From: Kluyvera genomosp. 3
GTDB taxonomy: Bacteria > Pseudomonadota > Gammaproteobacteria > Enterobacterales > Enterobacteriaceae
Assembly (NCBI GenBank): GCA_002211745.1
Contig: CP022114.1
Location: forward strand, 3,318,645-3,382,644
Length of the DNA stretch: 64,000 nt
Direction of reading: 5' to 3'
Below are positions 1 to 10,717 of the stretch, piece by piece. Under the pieces are notes generated by a model. The model made no database searches and was not told the origin of the DNA. It was given only the letters and a program-made list of their open reading frames with translations. The position numbers were made by a program, and so were the translations under genes. Position 1 is the stretch's first letter; each line of letters begins with the position of its first letter.

Positions 1-296
1 CCTGGAATTTGACACCCTGACGCAGCTTGACGGTATAGACTTTGCCATCGTCCGACACCGTGTAGCTTTCCGCCAGCACGTTCTTCAGCTTCATCTCTTT
101 ATCCAGGCCGAACAGCCCTGATAGAAGGATTTCGCCACCGCCTGCGACAGCGTGTCGTTAGCGTCATACGGATCGAGGGTGGTGAAGTTGGAGCCTACCG
201 CCACCACCACATCTTTGGCCGCGAACGAGGAAGCGGAGGCCAGCGCTGAAGCCACCCCAGTGCAACCAGCCATTTACGTGAAACGCGTTGTGTCAT
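1..296 (-). CDS. gsiB: Glutathione ABC transporter periplasmic binding protein GsiB (N-terminal part)
   Basis: This is the start of the periplasmic substrate-binding protein of the glutathione importer GsiABCD; the rest lies beyond the left edge. The ATG at 294-296 opens a signal peptide, and the mature start reads [20 protein letters not shown], which I recognise as GsiB of the SBP_bac_5 peptide-binding family. It begins 34 bases after the gsiA stop and runs in the same direction, fitting the iaaA-gsiABCD operon. The frame is broken near 258 and 118; at the second point restoring one C gives the expected QGLFGLDKE reading. I take both as sequence errors. Confidence 0.88.
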
Positions 297-330
297 GTTG
301 TCCCCTGCCTATGGTTTTATTATCGATTTA

Positions 331-2173
331 TCAGCGCACTGCTTGCCGGTTCGCGGCCACATAGTGCCCGGCGCCACCTGTTGCAAACTGATCGGTTCTA
401 CCTCTTCGCCCCGTCTGTAGATATTGCCCGGCAGCTCATCCGACAACAGCACGCGCTGCGGACGTTTGTGCGCCGGATCGGCCACCGGCACGGCGGCCAG
501 CAGCTTGCGGGTATAAGGATGCTGCGGATTTTCAAAAATTGCGCGTCGCGGGCCAATCTCCACAATTCTCCCGCGGTACATCACCGCCACGCGATGGCTG
601 ATGCGTTCCACCACCGCCATATCATGGGAAATAAACAGAAAAGCGATGCCCATCTCCCGCTGCAACGACAGCAGCAGGTTGATAATCTGTGCGCGAATGG
701 AAACATCGAGCGCCGACACCGATTCATCAGCAATCACCACCTTCGGTTGCAAGGCCAGCGCACGGGCAATGCAGATACGCTGCCGCTGGCCGCCAGAAAA
801 CTCGTGCGGATAACGCCAGGCGTGTTCCGGCTCCAATCCGACGCGCTGCAAAAGCCATTCAACTCGCTGCTGGAGCGCTTCGCCTTGCAGCACCCCGTGC
901 ACGCGCAGCGGCTCCATGATCGAAAAGCCAACCGTATGGCGCGGATCGAGTGAAGCGTAAGGGTCCTGGAAGATTATCTGAATATCGCGGCGCAGCGGCT
1001 GAAGCTGGTGAGCGGAGAGCAGATCGATACGCTCGCCGTTGAAGGTAATCGTGCCCTTCTGCGATTCCACTAACCGCAGCAGCGCACGCCCGGTCGTGGA
1101 TTTGCCACAGCCAGATTCGCCCACCAGCGCCAATGTTTCACCGCCCCACAGGTCAAAGCTGACATTTTCCACCGCATGCACTTCACGGGTGACGCGGTTA
1201 AGCACGCCGCCGCGTAGCGGAAAGCGCGCCACCAGGTTGCGCACCTGAAGAATCGGCTTGCCCTCCACCACCGTTTTTTGCTGCTGAGGCTCAATCTCCG
1301 GCGCGTTGAGTTCAGGGAAACTGCGCGGATAGTCGCTGCCGCGCATCGCCCCAGCCGGGAACCGCCGCCAGCAGACGACGGGTATACGGATGCTGCGGCG
1401 CGTTAAAGATAGCCTCAACGCTACCGGTCTCCACCACTTCTCCCTGATGCATCACCAGCACCCGGTCGGCGATTTCCGCGACGACGCCCATATCGTGGGT
1501 GATAAAAATCACCCCATCGACATCTCTTGTTGCAGCACGTTGATAAGCTGGAGAATTTGCGCCTGAATCGTGACGTCCAATGCGGTCGTCGGCTCATCGG
1601 CAATCAGCACCGCCGGGCGGCATGACAGCGCCATCGCGATCATCACCCGCTGACGCATACCGCCGGAAAGCTGGTGCGGGTAGCGCGACAGCATGGTCTG
1701 CGCCTCAGGAATGCGCACTTTATCGAGCGTTTTTTTCGCCTCAATCAGCGCCTCTTCGCGGCCCAGCCCCTGATGCAGGCGGATAGACTCGGCAATCTGC
1801 TCGCCGATGGTGAACACCGGGTTAAGCGACGTCATCGGTTCCTGAAAAATCATCGCGATGTCGGCGCCGCGCACGCTGCGCATCTGCGCGGGCGTCTGTT
1901 CCTGCAGTTCGATCACTTCGCGATTGCGCCGCCGCAGCAGCATTTGGTCGCACTGCATCTGGCTGTTGGACTGTTCCAGCAGCCGCATCAGCGCCAGCGC
2001 CGTCACGGACTTACCTGAACCAGACTCGCCGACAATCGCCAGCGTCTCTCCCGGTTCAGATGAAAAGAGAGTTGATGCACGGCGCGCACGGACTGCTTGT
2101 CCTGGCGAAACGCGACGTTCAGATTCTGAATACTCAGCACCTGCGTGACATCAAGCTCGTCGGAATGCGGCAC
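331..2173 (-). CDS. gsiA: Glutathione import ATP-binding protein GsiA (frame broken)
   Basis: This is the double ATPase that powers glutathione uptake by GsiBCD at the inner membrane. Two ABC domains are visible: the N-terminal one has LSGGMRQR and a Walker B with DEPTTALD, and the C-terminal one has [16 protein letters not shown] and DESVSALD. Oligopeptide-transporter motifs HPYTR follow each domain. A GTG at 2171-2173 gives the expected N-terminus (PHSDELD). The length of about 615 residues fits the family. The frame is broken near 360, 1345, 1515 and 2045. At 1515 adding one G restores [13 protein letters not shown], and near 360 one base restores a stop at 331. It follows iaaA by 11 bases in one operon. 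Confidence 0.92.
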
Positions 2174-2184
2174 GGTGACTCCTT

Positions 2185-3120
2185 CTATTCGCGATAAATG
2201 CCAATCGTAGGCGTATCCCGGCATAGGCCCAGGCGCGATACATCCCCTCGCTGTTAAACGGCAGCACCACGTTGCCCTCGCGATCGATGGCAATCAGGCC
2301 ACCGCTGCCGCCAAGCGCGGGCAGTTTTTCCATCACCACCCGTTCGCAGGCTTCCAGCAGGCTGAGATTGCCGTATTCCATTAGCGCGGCAATATCGTAA
2401 GCCGCCAGCGTGCGGATAAATACCTCGCCGGTGCCGGTACAGGAGACGGCTACGCTGGCGTTGTTGGCATAGCATCCCGCGCCGACCAGTGGGCTATCGC
2501 CCACCCGCCCTGGCAACTTGTTGGTCATGCCGCCGGTCGACGTCGCCGCGGCAAGATTGCCGTTGAGATCTAATGCCACCGCGCCGACGGTGCCCATCTT
2601 CTGCCGTTCATCAAGCGGCGCATCGTGGTCGAGAATAAACTCGCCGTTGCTGCGAGCCTCGATAAGCTGCTGAAAACGCGCGTCGGTGGAGAACAGCGAA
2701 TTCTCGACCAGCTCGACGCCCTGCGCCTGAGCAAAAGCCTCTGCCCTTCGCCAATCAACATCACGTGCGGGCTATTTTCCAGCACCAGCCTGGCCGCCAG
2801 TACCGGGTTACGCAGGCGCTTTACCCCAGCGACGGCGCCCGCCTGTAGCGAATTGCCGTCCATCACGCAGGCGTCAAGTTCATGCGTTTCATCAGCGGTA
2901 AACACCGAGCCGATCCCGGCGTTAAACAGCGGGCACTCCTCCAGCTGACGAACCGCTTCGGTCACCGTATCCAGCGCGCTGGCGCCGGACTCCAGCATCC
3001 CCTGCGCATGCTCGACAATGCCTGACAGCGCGGTGACATATTCGCGCTCTTTTTCCGCTGACATCTGCTGGCGGCTTATTGCCCTGCTCCGCCATGAATC
3101 GCAATGACTGCCTTACCCAT
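2185..3120 (-). CDS. iaaA: Isoaspartyl peptidase / L-asparaginase IaaA (frame broken)
   Basis: This is an N-terminal nucleophile hydrolase of the plant-type asparaginase family. It cleaves isoaspartyl dipeptides and asparagine after cutting itself into two subunits. The self-cleavage site is visible as KMGTVGAVALD near 2590, where the Thr becomes the nucleophile. GGMTNKLPGRVGDSPL and the glycine-rich GTGEVFIR are family-typical. The ATG at 3118-3120 gives MGKAVIAIHGGAG. The frame breaks near 3075 (one G restores GAISRQQM), near 2740, and near 2205, where restoring one G gives DTPTIGIYRE and a stop at 2185. It is the first gene of the iaaA-gsi operon and diverges from moeA. Confidence 0.92.
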
Positions 3121-3297
3121 TCGTTATCCCTTACGTCATTTTATTTATAAATATCATTATAGTGACTCTGTTCCTATATCAATTTTGAATATAGAAAGAG
3201 CGTCCGGAAATGTCAGGGTACACCACAGGTGGCATACAGTCTGCGGGGTTTTCTGCCATAATGTGCGGATTCGAACGTTTCCCGCAGGAGTTTACCC

Positions 3298-4530
3298 ATG
3301 GATTTTACCGCCGGACTGATACCGCTTGATACCGCGCTCGCCCAGATGCTTGAGCAGATTAGCCCGCTTCGTGAAAGCGAGTCGGTGCCGCTGTTACAGG
3401 CCTTTGGCCGTATTACCGCAGGCGATGTCATCTCTCCATTGGACGTGCCGGGTTTTGATAATTCGGCGATGGATGGCTACGCGGTGCGCCTCGCCGACCT
3501 CGCGGCGCAAACGCCGTTGACAGTAGCGGGTAAAGCCTTTGCCGGGCAACCGTTCCACGGAGAATGGCCTGCCGGAAGCTGCGTGCGCATTATGACCGGT
3601 GCGCCGATTCCCGCAGGCTGTGAAGCGGTAGTGATGCAGGAAGAGACCGAGCAGACCGACGCCGGTATCCGTTTCACCGCGCCGGTGAAGCCGGGCAGAA
3701 TATTCGCCGTCGCGGCGAAGACATCGCCAACGGCGCGGTGGTTTTCCCGGCGGTACCCGCCTCACCGTCGCCGAGCTGCCGGTGCTGGCGTCTCTCGGCA
3801 TTGCCGAGGTGAACGTGGTGCGTAAAGTGCGCGTCGCCCTGTTCTCCACCGGTGACGAACTCCAGCTACCGGGCCAGCCGTTGGGCGATGGACAAATCTA
3901 CGACACCAACCGCCTGGCGGTGCATCTGATGCTCGAACAGTTGGGCTGCGAGGTGATTAACCTCGGATTATCCGCGATGACCCGGAACAGCTGCGCCAGA
4001 CCTTTATTCAGGCCGACCAGCAGGCGGACGTGGTCATTAGCTCCGGCGGCGTTTCCGTTGGCGAAGCGGACTACACCAAAACGATTCTCGACGAGCTGGG
4101 TGAAATCAGCTTCTGGAAGCTCGCCATCAAACCGGGCAAGCCGTTCGCCTTCGGTAAGCTAAGCCACAGCTGGTTCTGCGGTCTGCCGGGTAACCCGGTC
4201 TCCGCGGCGCTCACCTTCTATCAACTGGTGCAGCCGTTGTTGGCCAAACTGAGTGCGGGCAGCAACGCCACGCAGGCTCCACGCCTGCGCGTGCGAACTA
4301 CCGATCGGCTGAAAAAATCCCCAGGCCGCCTCGACTTCCAGCGCGGCCTGCTGACCCGCGATGCCAACGGCGACCTTACTGTGTCCACTACCGGTCATCA
4401 GGGTTCGCACATTTTTAGCTCCTTCAGCCAGGGCAACTGCTTTATCGTGCTGGAGCGTGAGCGCGGCCACGTCGAAGCTGGCGAATGGGTAGAGGTTGAG
4501 CCCTTTAACCATCTGCTGGGAGGCCTGTAA
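3298..4530 (+). CDS. moeA: Molybdopterin molybdenumtransferase MoeA (frame broken)
   Basis: MoeA inserts molybdate into adenylylated molybdopterin in the last step of molybdenum cofactor synthesis. Family motifs are [39 protein letters not shown] and GLPGNPVS, in the usual order along about 411 residues. The start is an ATG at 3298 after CAGGAG. The frame is broken in three places, each cured by one base: near 3690 (restores [11 protein letters not shown]), near 3752 (restores [13 protein letters not shown]) and near 3966 (restores [14 protein letters not shown]). The stop overlaps the moeB start by one base (TAATG), so the pair is translationally coupled. Confidence 0.93.
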
Positions 4531-5302
4531 TGGCCGCCGAACTCAGCGATGCCGAGATGCTGCGCTACAACCGGCAAATCATCCTGCGGGATTTTGATTT
4601 TGACGGCCAGGAGCAGTTAAAGGCATCGCGTGTACTGGTTGTCGGTCTGGGTGGGCTGGGCTGCGCGGCCGTGCAATATCTGGCCGCCGCGGGAGTTGGC
4701 CAACTCACTCTGCTTGATTTTGACACCGTGGCGCTCTCTAACCTGCAACGCCAGACGCTGCATAGCGACGCCACTATCGGTCAGCCAAAAGTCGACTCCG
4801 CCCGCGACGCGCTGGCGCGCATTAACCCACACGTTACGCTGGTCACCCACAACGCATTGCTGGAAGAGGCGGCGCTATGGGCGCTAATTGCGGAACATGA
4901 TTTAGTGCTCGACTGTACCGATAACGTCACCATTCGTAACCAGCTGAATGTGGGCTGTTTCCGGCATAAAGTCCCGCTGGTTTCCGGCGCGGCGATTCGC
5001 ATGGAAGGGCAAATTTCGGTGTTTACGTATCAGGAAGGCGAGCCGTGCTACCGCTGCCTGAGCCGTCTGTTCGGCGAGAACGCCCTCACCTGCGTGGAAG
5101 CGGCGTGATGGCCCCGCTGGTTGGGGTGATTGGCGCCATGCAGGCGATGGAAGCGATTAAGGTGCTGACCCACTACGGTACGCCTGCGGCGGGGAAAATC
5201 GTGATGTACGACGCGATGCGCTGCCAGTTCAGAGAGATGAAGCTGATGCGTAGCCCGACATGCGAGGTGTGCGGGAGGCTTCGGCGTAACCCCTCACCCT
5301 AA
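4530..5302 (+). CDS. moeB: Molybdopterin-synthase adenylyltransferase MoeB (frame broken)
   Basis: MoeB activates the C-terminus of MoaD by adenylation so that it can be thiocarboxylated for molybdopterin synthesis. It belongs to the ThiF/E1 superfamily. Visible are the nucleotide-binding GLGGLG, the R-finger region NLQRQ, DCTDN, and zinc cysteine pairs CYRC and CEVC. One frame break near 5103 gives a false stop after TCVEAA; adding one G restores CVEAGVMAPLVGVIGAMQ. The C-terminus is uncertain: as written the frame stops at 5302, but a further missing G near 5275 would give VCGEASA and a stop at 5289. It overlaps moeA by one base. Confidence 0.92.
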
Positions 5303-5330
5303 CCCTCTCCCCGATGGGAGAGGGAACCGA
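5290..5330. repeat. CCCTCACCCTAACCCTCTCC-type intergenic palindrome
   Basis: This stretch contains CCCTCACCCTAACCCTCTCC followed by a short loop and GGGAGAGGGAACCGATCG. The CTCTCC/GGAGAG arms would form a strong hairpin between the convergent moeB and fsaA genes. Related copies lie at 9493-9587 and 17032-17144. It probably also works as a transcription terminator, although no long T-run follows. Confidence 0.7.
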
Positions 5331-5350
5331 TCGTGCCAATAGAGAGAGTA

Positions 5351-6012
5351 TTACAGCGACGTACGGCCAAACGCCGTTTGCCAGTCCTGCTCAAACTTCG
5401 CCACTGCGGCATCCACCGCCGGATAGCTGATCAGCTGCTGCGCAACGTCCAGCGGCAGGGTAATCGACTGGCAGCCCGCCAGCAGACAGTCCAGCGCCTG
5501 ACGCGGAGTCTTAAAGCTCGCTGCAAGTACCTTCGACTGTGGCGCATGCAGAGTCAGCAGATCCTGTAATTCACACACCGTTTGAATACCATTTCCTCCC
5601 TGCGCATCGACGCGGTTAACGTAAGGCGCGACATATTCGGCCCCGCCAGCGCCGACAGCAGACCCTGCGCAGCGCCGTAAACGGCGGTGCCCAGCGTCGG
5701 AATGCCCTCTTCTTTGAGCAATTTAATGGCCGCCAGCCCTTCCGCCGTCACCGGCACTTTGACCACCAGATCCGGAATAATCGCCCGCAGCTTATGCGCG
5801 TCCGCCACCATGCCGTCGGCGGTTGTCGCCATCACCTGGGCAAATAAACGGCCTTTACCGCCCATCGCTTCCAGCAGTTCCGGCAACAGCACATCCAGCG
5901 GTTTTTTACCCGCCGCCACAATGCTTGGGTTGGTAGTCACGCCCGCCAGCGGGAAAACACGCGCCAGCTTTTTAACTGCCGCCACGTCAGAGGTGTCGAG
6001 ATAGAGTTCCAT
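5351..6012 (-). CDS. fsaA: Fructose-6-phosphate aldolase FsaA (frame broken)
   Basis: FsaA is a cytoplasmic class I aldolase of the transaldolase family. It splits fructose 6-phosphate to dihydroxyacetone and glyceraldehyde 3-phosphate. The start [14 protein letters not shown], the Schiff-base lysine region [17 protein letters not shown] and the end [16 protein letters not shown] all match, giving about 220 residues. One break near 5640 is cured by one G, restoring [20 protein letters not shown]. The gene diverges from pflE-pflF; the shared region at 6013-6144 carries the 14-bp palindrome at 6097-6110. Confidence 0.93.
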
Positions 6013-6096
6013 GATGATTCCTTAAACCGTGATGTTTAGCATGGAATAACATTACCACAGCAAAACCTCTTCTTAAGTTGATGCATATCAAGATAA

Positions 6097-6110
6097 CTTT
6101 CATTCGAAAG
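6097..6110. promoter_or_regulatory. 14-bp palindrome CTTTCATTCGAAAG before pflE
   Basis: CTTTCATTCGAAAG has CTTTC/GAAAG arms around a 4-bp centre and lies 34 bases before the pflE start. Its exact reverse complement sits at 10690-10703 before ybiU, and a close relative lies at 9616-9629 before ybiV. The placement suggests an operator for a common regulator, which I cannot identify. Confidence 0.5.
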
Positions 6111-6144
6111 TATTTTAATCTTTATACGAAAGATGAGGCAGCAT

Positions 6145-7046
6145 ATGATTTTCAACATTCAGCGCTATTCCACCCACGATGGCCCCGGTATCCGTACCGT
6201 GGTTTTCCTGAAAGGCTGTTCACTCGGCTGTCGCTGGTGCCAGAACCCGGAGAGCCGCGCGCACAAACAGGATCTGTTGTTCGATCCGCGCCTGTGCCTC
6301 GACGGTTGCGATCTTTGCCAACAGGCCGCGCCATCGGTCATTGAACGTGCGCTTAACGGTCTGGTTATTCATCGGGAAAAGCTCGATCAAACGCAGCTTG
6401 ATGCGCTGACCGACTGCTGCCCGACTCAGGCGCTGACCGTCTGCGGCGAAGAGAAAAGCGCCGAAGAAATTATGGCCACCGTGCTGCGCGATAAACCGTT
6501 TTACGATCGCAGCGGCGGCGGTATGACGCTCTCCGGCGGCGAACCGTTTATGAACCCGGAACTGGCGCTGGAACTGTTGAAAAGCGCCCATGATCAGGGC
6601 ATCCACACGGCGGTAGAAACCTGCCTGCATGTGCCATGGCGCTACCTGGAACCCGCGCTACCCTATATCGACCTGTTCCTCGCTGACCTGAAGCACGTAG
6701 ACGAAGCACGCTTCAAGCAGTGGACCGACGGTTCGGCCAAACGCGTGCTCGACAACCTGAAACGTCTCGCCGCCGCCGGAAAACAGATAACCCTACGCGT
6801 ACCGCTGATTCAGGCTTTAATGCCGATGAAAACTCCATCAAAGCGATTGCTGATTTTGCCGCCGACGAGATGCCGGGCGTGCGCGACATTCATTTTCTGC
6901 CGTATCACACGTTGGGTATCAACAAATATACCCTGCTCGGCCTTCCCTACTTTGCACCCGACAAGCCGCTGAACGACCCGGCGCTGCTGGATTTTGCCCA
7001 GCAGTACGCCCGCGAAAAAGGGTTAACGGCGACACTACGAGGATAA
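6145..7046 (+). CDS. pflE: Putative pyruvate formate-lyase-activating enzyme PflE/YbiY (frame broken)
   Basis: This is a radical SAM activase expected to install the glycyl radical on the PflF-type enzyme encoded next door. The SAM cluster motif is C-x3-C-x2-C in [13 protein letters not shown], followed by extra cysteine clusters ([14 protein letters not shown]) typical of two-cluster glycyl-radical activases, then SGGEP. I chose the ATG at 6145 because GAGG lies just upstream; an in-frame ATG at 6133 would add four residues. One break near 6816 is cured by one G (RVPLIQGFNADE). It ends 5 bases before pflF. Confidence 0.92.
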
Positions 7047-7051
7047 AAACC

Positions 7052-9480
7052 ATGACCACTCTGACTCTCGACAAACTGACCGACCGCATCAAAGCTCACA
7101 AAACCGCGCTGGTACATATTGTTAAGCCGCCGGTCTGCACCGAACGCGCACGCCACTATACCGAAGCGTACCAGCAGCATCTGGATAAACCGATTCCGGT
7201 ACGCCGCGCGCTGGCGCTGGCCCATCATCTGGCGGAACGCACCATCTGGATTAAACATGACGAACTGATTGTCGGTAACCAGGCAAGCGAAGTGCGCGCC
7301 GCGCCCATTTTCCCGGAATATACCGTCAGCTGGATTGAAAAAGAGATCGACGACCTGGCCGACCGCCCCGGCGCCGGATTTGCGGTGAGCGAAGAGAACA
7401 AACGCGTACTGCATGAAGTGTGCCCATGGTGGCGTGGTCAGACCGTACAGGACCGCTGCTACGGTATGTTTACCGATGAACAGAAAGCGCTGCTGGCCAC
7501 CGGCATTATTAAAGCCGAAGGCAATATGACCTCCGGCGACGCTCACCTGGCGGTGAACTACCCGCTGCTGCTGGAAAAAGGCCTCGATGGCATGCGCGCC
7601 AAAGTCGCCGAGCGTCGTACCCGCATTAACCTGACCGTACTGGAAGACCTGCACGGTGAGCAGTTCCTGAAAGCCATTGATATCGTACTGGAAGCTGTGA
7701 GCCTGCACATTGTGCGTTTCGCCGAGCTGGCGCGCAAAATGGCCGCCGAAGAGTCTCGCGAAAACCGCCGCGACGAGTTGCTGGCGATCGCCGAAAACTG
7801 CGATGTGATTGCCCATCAGCCGCCGAAAACCTTCTGGCAGGCGCTGCAGCTGTGCTACTTCATCCAGCTGATTCTGCAAATTGAGTCCAACGGTCACTCG
7901 GTGTCGTTCGCCCGTATGGACCAGTATCTGTATCCGTACTACCGCCGCGACGTTGAGCTGGAACAGTCGTTGGATCGCGAACACGCTATCGAACTGCTGC
8001 ACAGCTGCTGGCTGAAGCTGCTGGAAGTGAACAAAATTCGCTCCGGCTCGCACTCCAAGGCCTCTGCCGGTAGCCCGCTGTATCAGAACGTGACCATCGG
8101 CGGCCAGAAGCTGGTCAACGGCGAAGCGCAGGACGCGGTCAACCCGCTCTCTTACGCGATTCTCGAATCCTGCGGCCGCCTGCGTTCCACGCAGCCAAAC
8201 CTGAGCGTGCGCTATCACGCCGGGATGAGCAACGACTTCCTCGACGCCTGCGTGCAGGTTATTCGCTGCGGCTTCGGCATGCCGGCATTCAACAACGATG
8301 AGATCGTGATTCCAGAATTTATCAAACTGGGCGTTGAACCTCAGGATGCCTATGATTATGCCGCCATCGGCTGTATTGAAACCGCCGTTGGCGGTAAATG
8401 GGGCTATCGCTGCACCGGGATGAGCTTTATCAACTTTGCCCGCGTGATGCTGGCCGCGATGGAAGGCGGTCGCGATGCCACCAGCGGCCAGGTCTTCCTG
8501 CCGCAGGAACACGCGCTGTCGCAGGGTAACTTCGCCAACTTCGAGCAGATGCTGGCCGACTGGATAGCCAGATTCGTTACTACACCCGTAAATCCATTGA
8601 GATTGAATACGTGGTCGACACCATGCTGGAAGAGAACGTGCACGATATTCTGTGCTCGGCGCTGGTTGACGACTGCATTGAGCGGGCGAAAAGCATTAAA
8701 CAGGGCGGCGCGAAGTACGACTGGGTTTCCGGCCTGCAGGTGGGATCGCCAACCTCGGCAACAGCCTGGCGGCAGTGAAAAAACTGGTCTTCGATCAGGG
8801 CTGATTGGTCAGCAGGAGCTGGCAAAAGCGCTGGCGGAAGACTACGAAGGGCTGACCCACGAGCAGTTACGTCAGCGTTTGATTAACGGCGCGCCGAAGT
8901 ACGGCAACGATGATGACAGCGTCGACGCCCTGTTGGCCCGCGCCTATCAAACCTATATCGACGAACTGAAGCAGTATCACAACCCACGTTACGGTCGCGG
9001 CCCGATCGGCGGCAACTATTACGCGGGTACGTCTTCCATTTCAGCGAACGTACCGTTTGGCGCGCAGACCATGGCAACCCCGGACGGCCGTAAAGCGAAA
9101 ACCCCGCTTGCAGAAGGCGCCAGCCCGGCTTCCGGTACCGACCATCTTGGCCCAACGGCGGTGATTAGCTCCGTCGGGAAGCTGCCGACCTCGGCGATTC
9201 TCGGCGGCGTGCTGCTGAACCAGAAGCTGAACCCGGCGACGCTGGAAAACGAAAGCGATAAGCAAAAGCTGATGGCGCTGCTGCGTACCTTCTTCGAAGT
9301 GCACAAAGGCTGGCATATTCAGTACAACATCGTGTCGCGCGAAACGCTGCTGGAGGCGAAAAAGCATCCGGATCAGTACCGTGATTTGGTGGTGCGCGTG
9401 CGGGGTATTCAGCGTTCTTTACCGCGCTGTCGCCGGATGCGCAGGACGATATTATTGCGCGTACTGAGCATACGCTTTAA
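7052..9480 (+). CDS. pflF: Glycyl-radical enzyme PflF/YbiW (frame broken)
   Basis: This is a pyruvate formate-lyase-like or diol dehydratase-like glycyl-radical enzyme of about 810 residues. Its physiological substrate is not established to my knowledge. The catalytic cysteine motif IGCIE is near 8370, and after frame repair the C-terminal radical loop reads VRVAGYSAFFTALSPDAQDD, with the radical Gly in it. The frame breaks near 8560 (one G restores DWDSQIRYYTRKS), 8740 and 8800 (restoring LQVGIANLGNSLAAVKKLVF), and 9402 (restoring the glycine loop). The true stop is then at 9478-9480. It forms an operon with the activase pflE. Confidence 0.92.
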
Positions 9481-9492
9481 GTCGGCGCATTT

Positions 9493-9587
9493 CCCCTCAC
9501 CCTAACCCTCTCCCTCAGGGAGAGGGAACCGATCGGCGCCGTTGGTCAATCCCCCTCTCCCTTCCAGGGAGAGGGCCGGGTGAGGGT
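9493..9587. repeat. Paired CTCTCCC intergenic palindromes
   Basis: Two oppositely oriented copies of the element also seen at 5290 lie here: CCCTCACCCTAACCCTCTCC at 9494-9513 and its inverted form ending GGGCCGGGTGAGGGT at 9587. Each contains its own CTCTCC/GGAGAG hairpin. They follow the pflF stop directly and probably terminate or stabilise its transcript. Confidence 0.7.
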
Positions 9588-9615
9588 CCAACGCGCACAG
9601 CGACCCACCGCCTTT

Positions 9616-9629
9616 CTTTCAAATGAAAT
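9616..9629. promoter_or_regulatory. 14-bp palindrome variant before ybiV
   Basis: CTTTCAAATGAAAT differs at two positions from the ybiU site CTTTCGAATGAAAG. It lies 68 bases before the ybiV start, just upstream of a CRP-like site at 9635-9650. It may bind the same unknown regulator. Confidence 0.4.
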
Positions 9630-9634
9630 AAATT

Positions 9635-9650
9635 TGTGCTTTATCTCACA
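9635..9650. promoter_or_regulatory. Putative CRP site before ybiV
   Basis: TGTGC-TTTATC-TCACA matches nine of the ten conserved positions of the CRP consensus TGTGA-N6-TCACA. It lies about 48 bases before the ybiV start codon. The call rests on sequence match only. Confidence 0.45.
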
Positions 9651-9697
9651 TTGTAATTAAATTGTTTCTGGCCGAAGTTACACCAGGAGCATCCCGT

Positions 9698-10522
9698 ATG
9701 ACCGTTAAAGTTATCGTCACCGATATGGACGGAACTTTTCTTAATGACGCCAAGACCTACGACCGTTCGCGGTTTCTGGCGCAGTTTGAACAGCTTCAAG
9801 CACGTGGTATTGAGTTCGTTGTCGCCAGCGGCAACCAGTATTACCAGCTGATTACCTTCTTTCCTGAAATTCGGGATCGCATCTCTTTTGTCGCGGAAAA
9901 CGGCGCGCTGGTGTATGAGCACGGGCAGCAGCTTTTCCACGGTGAGCTGACAAAACATGAGTATCAGACGGTGATTGGCGAACTGCTGAAAGACCCGCAG
10001 ATGTATTTCGTCGCCTGCGGTCTGGAAAGTGCTTATATCAGCGACAGCGCGCCAGATGCGCTGGTCGAATTGATGTCCAAACACTACTACCGCTTAAAGC
10101 GCGTGGCGAACTTCCACGACGTCGACGATAAGATGTTCAAATTCTCCCTGAACCTCCCGGACAGCGATATTCCCGATCTGATTGATAAGCTGCACGTCTC
10201 CCTCGACGGCATTATGAAGCCCGTCACCAGCGGCTTCGGCTTTGTCGATCTCATCATTCCCGGCCTGCACAAAGCCAACGGCATTAGTCGCCTGCTGAAG
10301 CGCTGGCAGCTTTCACCGCAACAGTGCGTGGCAATTGGCGATAGCGGCAACGACGCCGAGATGCTCAAGCTGGTGAAATATTCCTTCGCCATGGGCAACG
10401 CGGTCGACAGCATTAAGGCCATTGCGGACTACCGGACCGACGACAACAACCACGACGGTGCGCTGAACGTCATTCAGTCCGTGCTGGACGGCACCGCCCC
10501 TTCTAATTCTCTTCCTTTGTAG
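9698..10522 (+). CDS. ybiV: HAD-family sugar phosphatase YbiV (SupH)
   Basis: This is a cytoplasmic HAD-superfamily phosphatase of the Cof type that dephosphorylates sugar phosphates. Motif I is DMDGTFLND with the Asp nucleophile near residues 9-13, motif II is VASGNQ, and motif III/IV is GDSGNDAEM, with a C2 cap between. The gene is intact at 274 residues. The ATG at 9698 follows AGGAG with normal spacing. It is preceded by a CRP-like site and a copy of the local 14-bp palindrome. Its stop overlaps the first bases of a REP pair. Confidence 0.93.
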   Translation: MTVKVIVTDMDGTFLNDAKTYDRSRFLAQFEQLQARGIEFVVASGNQYYQLITFFPEIRDRISFVAENGALVYEHGQQLFHGELTKHEYQTVIGELLKDPQMYFVACGLESAYISDSAPDALVELMSKHYYRLKRVANFHDVDDKMFKFSLNLPDSDIPDLIDKLHVSLDGIMKPVTSGFGFVDLIIPGLHKANGISRLLKRWQLSPQQCVAIGDSGNDAEMLKLVKYSFAMGNAVDSIKAIADYRTDDNNHDGALNVIQSVLDGTAPSNSLPL

Positions 10523-10596
10523 GCCTGATAAGCGCAGCGCCATCAGGCGCCTCCGTGCACATTGGCGGATGGCGTCGTTGCCTTATCTGGCCTACG
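10519..10596. repeat. REP/BIME element downstream of ybiV
   Basis: Two inverted REP units are seen: GTAGGCCTGATAAGCGCAGC at the left and a partner reading GGCGGATGGCGTCG...CCTTATCTGGCCTACG at the right. This is the usual enterobacterial BIME arrangement in a gene 3' end, able to form a stable hairpin. Confidence 0.8.
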
Positions 10597-10689
10597 TATT
10601 CATCTTCCTTTCCCTTCGTGATCTAACGCAAGAATTTAAACTTGCATTAACTTTATTTTAACTTAAAGTATCACCTGTAATGCATTTTA

Positions 10690-10703
10690 CTTTCGAATGA
10701 AAG
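10690..10703. promoter_or_regulatory. 14-bp palindrome CTTTCGAATGAAAG before ybiU
   Basis: This is the exact reverse complement of the site at 6097-6110 before pflE, and it ends 14 bases before the ybiU start codon. At that distance a bound protein would block translation initiation or the start of transcription. Confidence 0.5.
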
Positions 10704-10717
10704 ATTGCGAGGTTGAT

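Noticed and set aside
6947-8512. Long open frame (521 codons) on the strand opposite pflF
   Set aside because: It is a shadow of the high-GC third-position pattern in pflF. The composition (many H, Q, R, A, V) and lack of any family resemblance or ribosome site argue against a real gene.
8560-8810. An apparent insertion or domain change in the centre of PflF
   Set aside because: The odd residues (IARFVTTPVNPLRLN and following) are out-of-frame translation between one-base losses; the normal frame reads through with expected PflF sequence.
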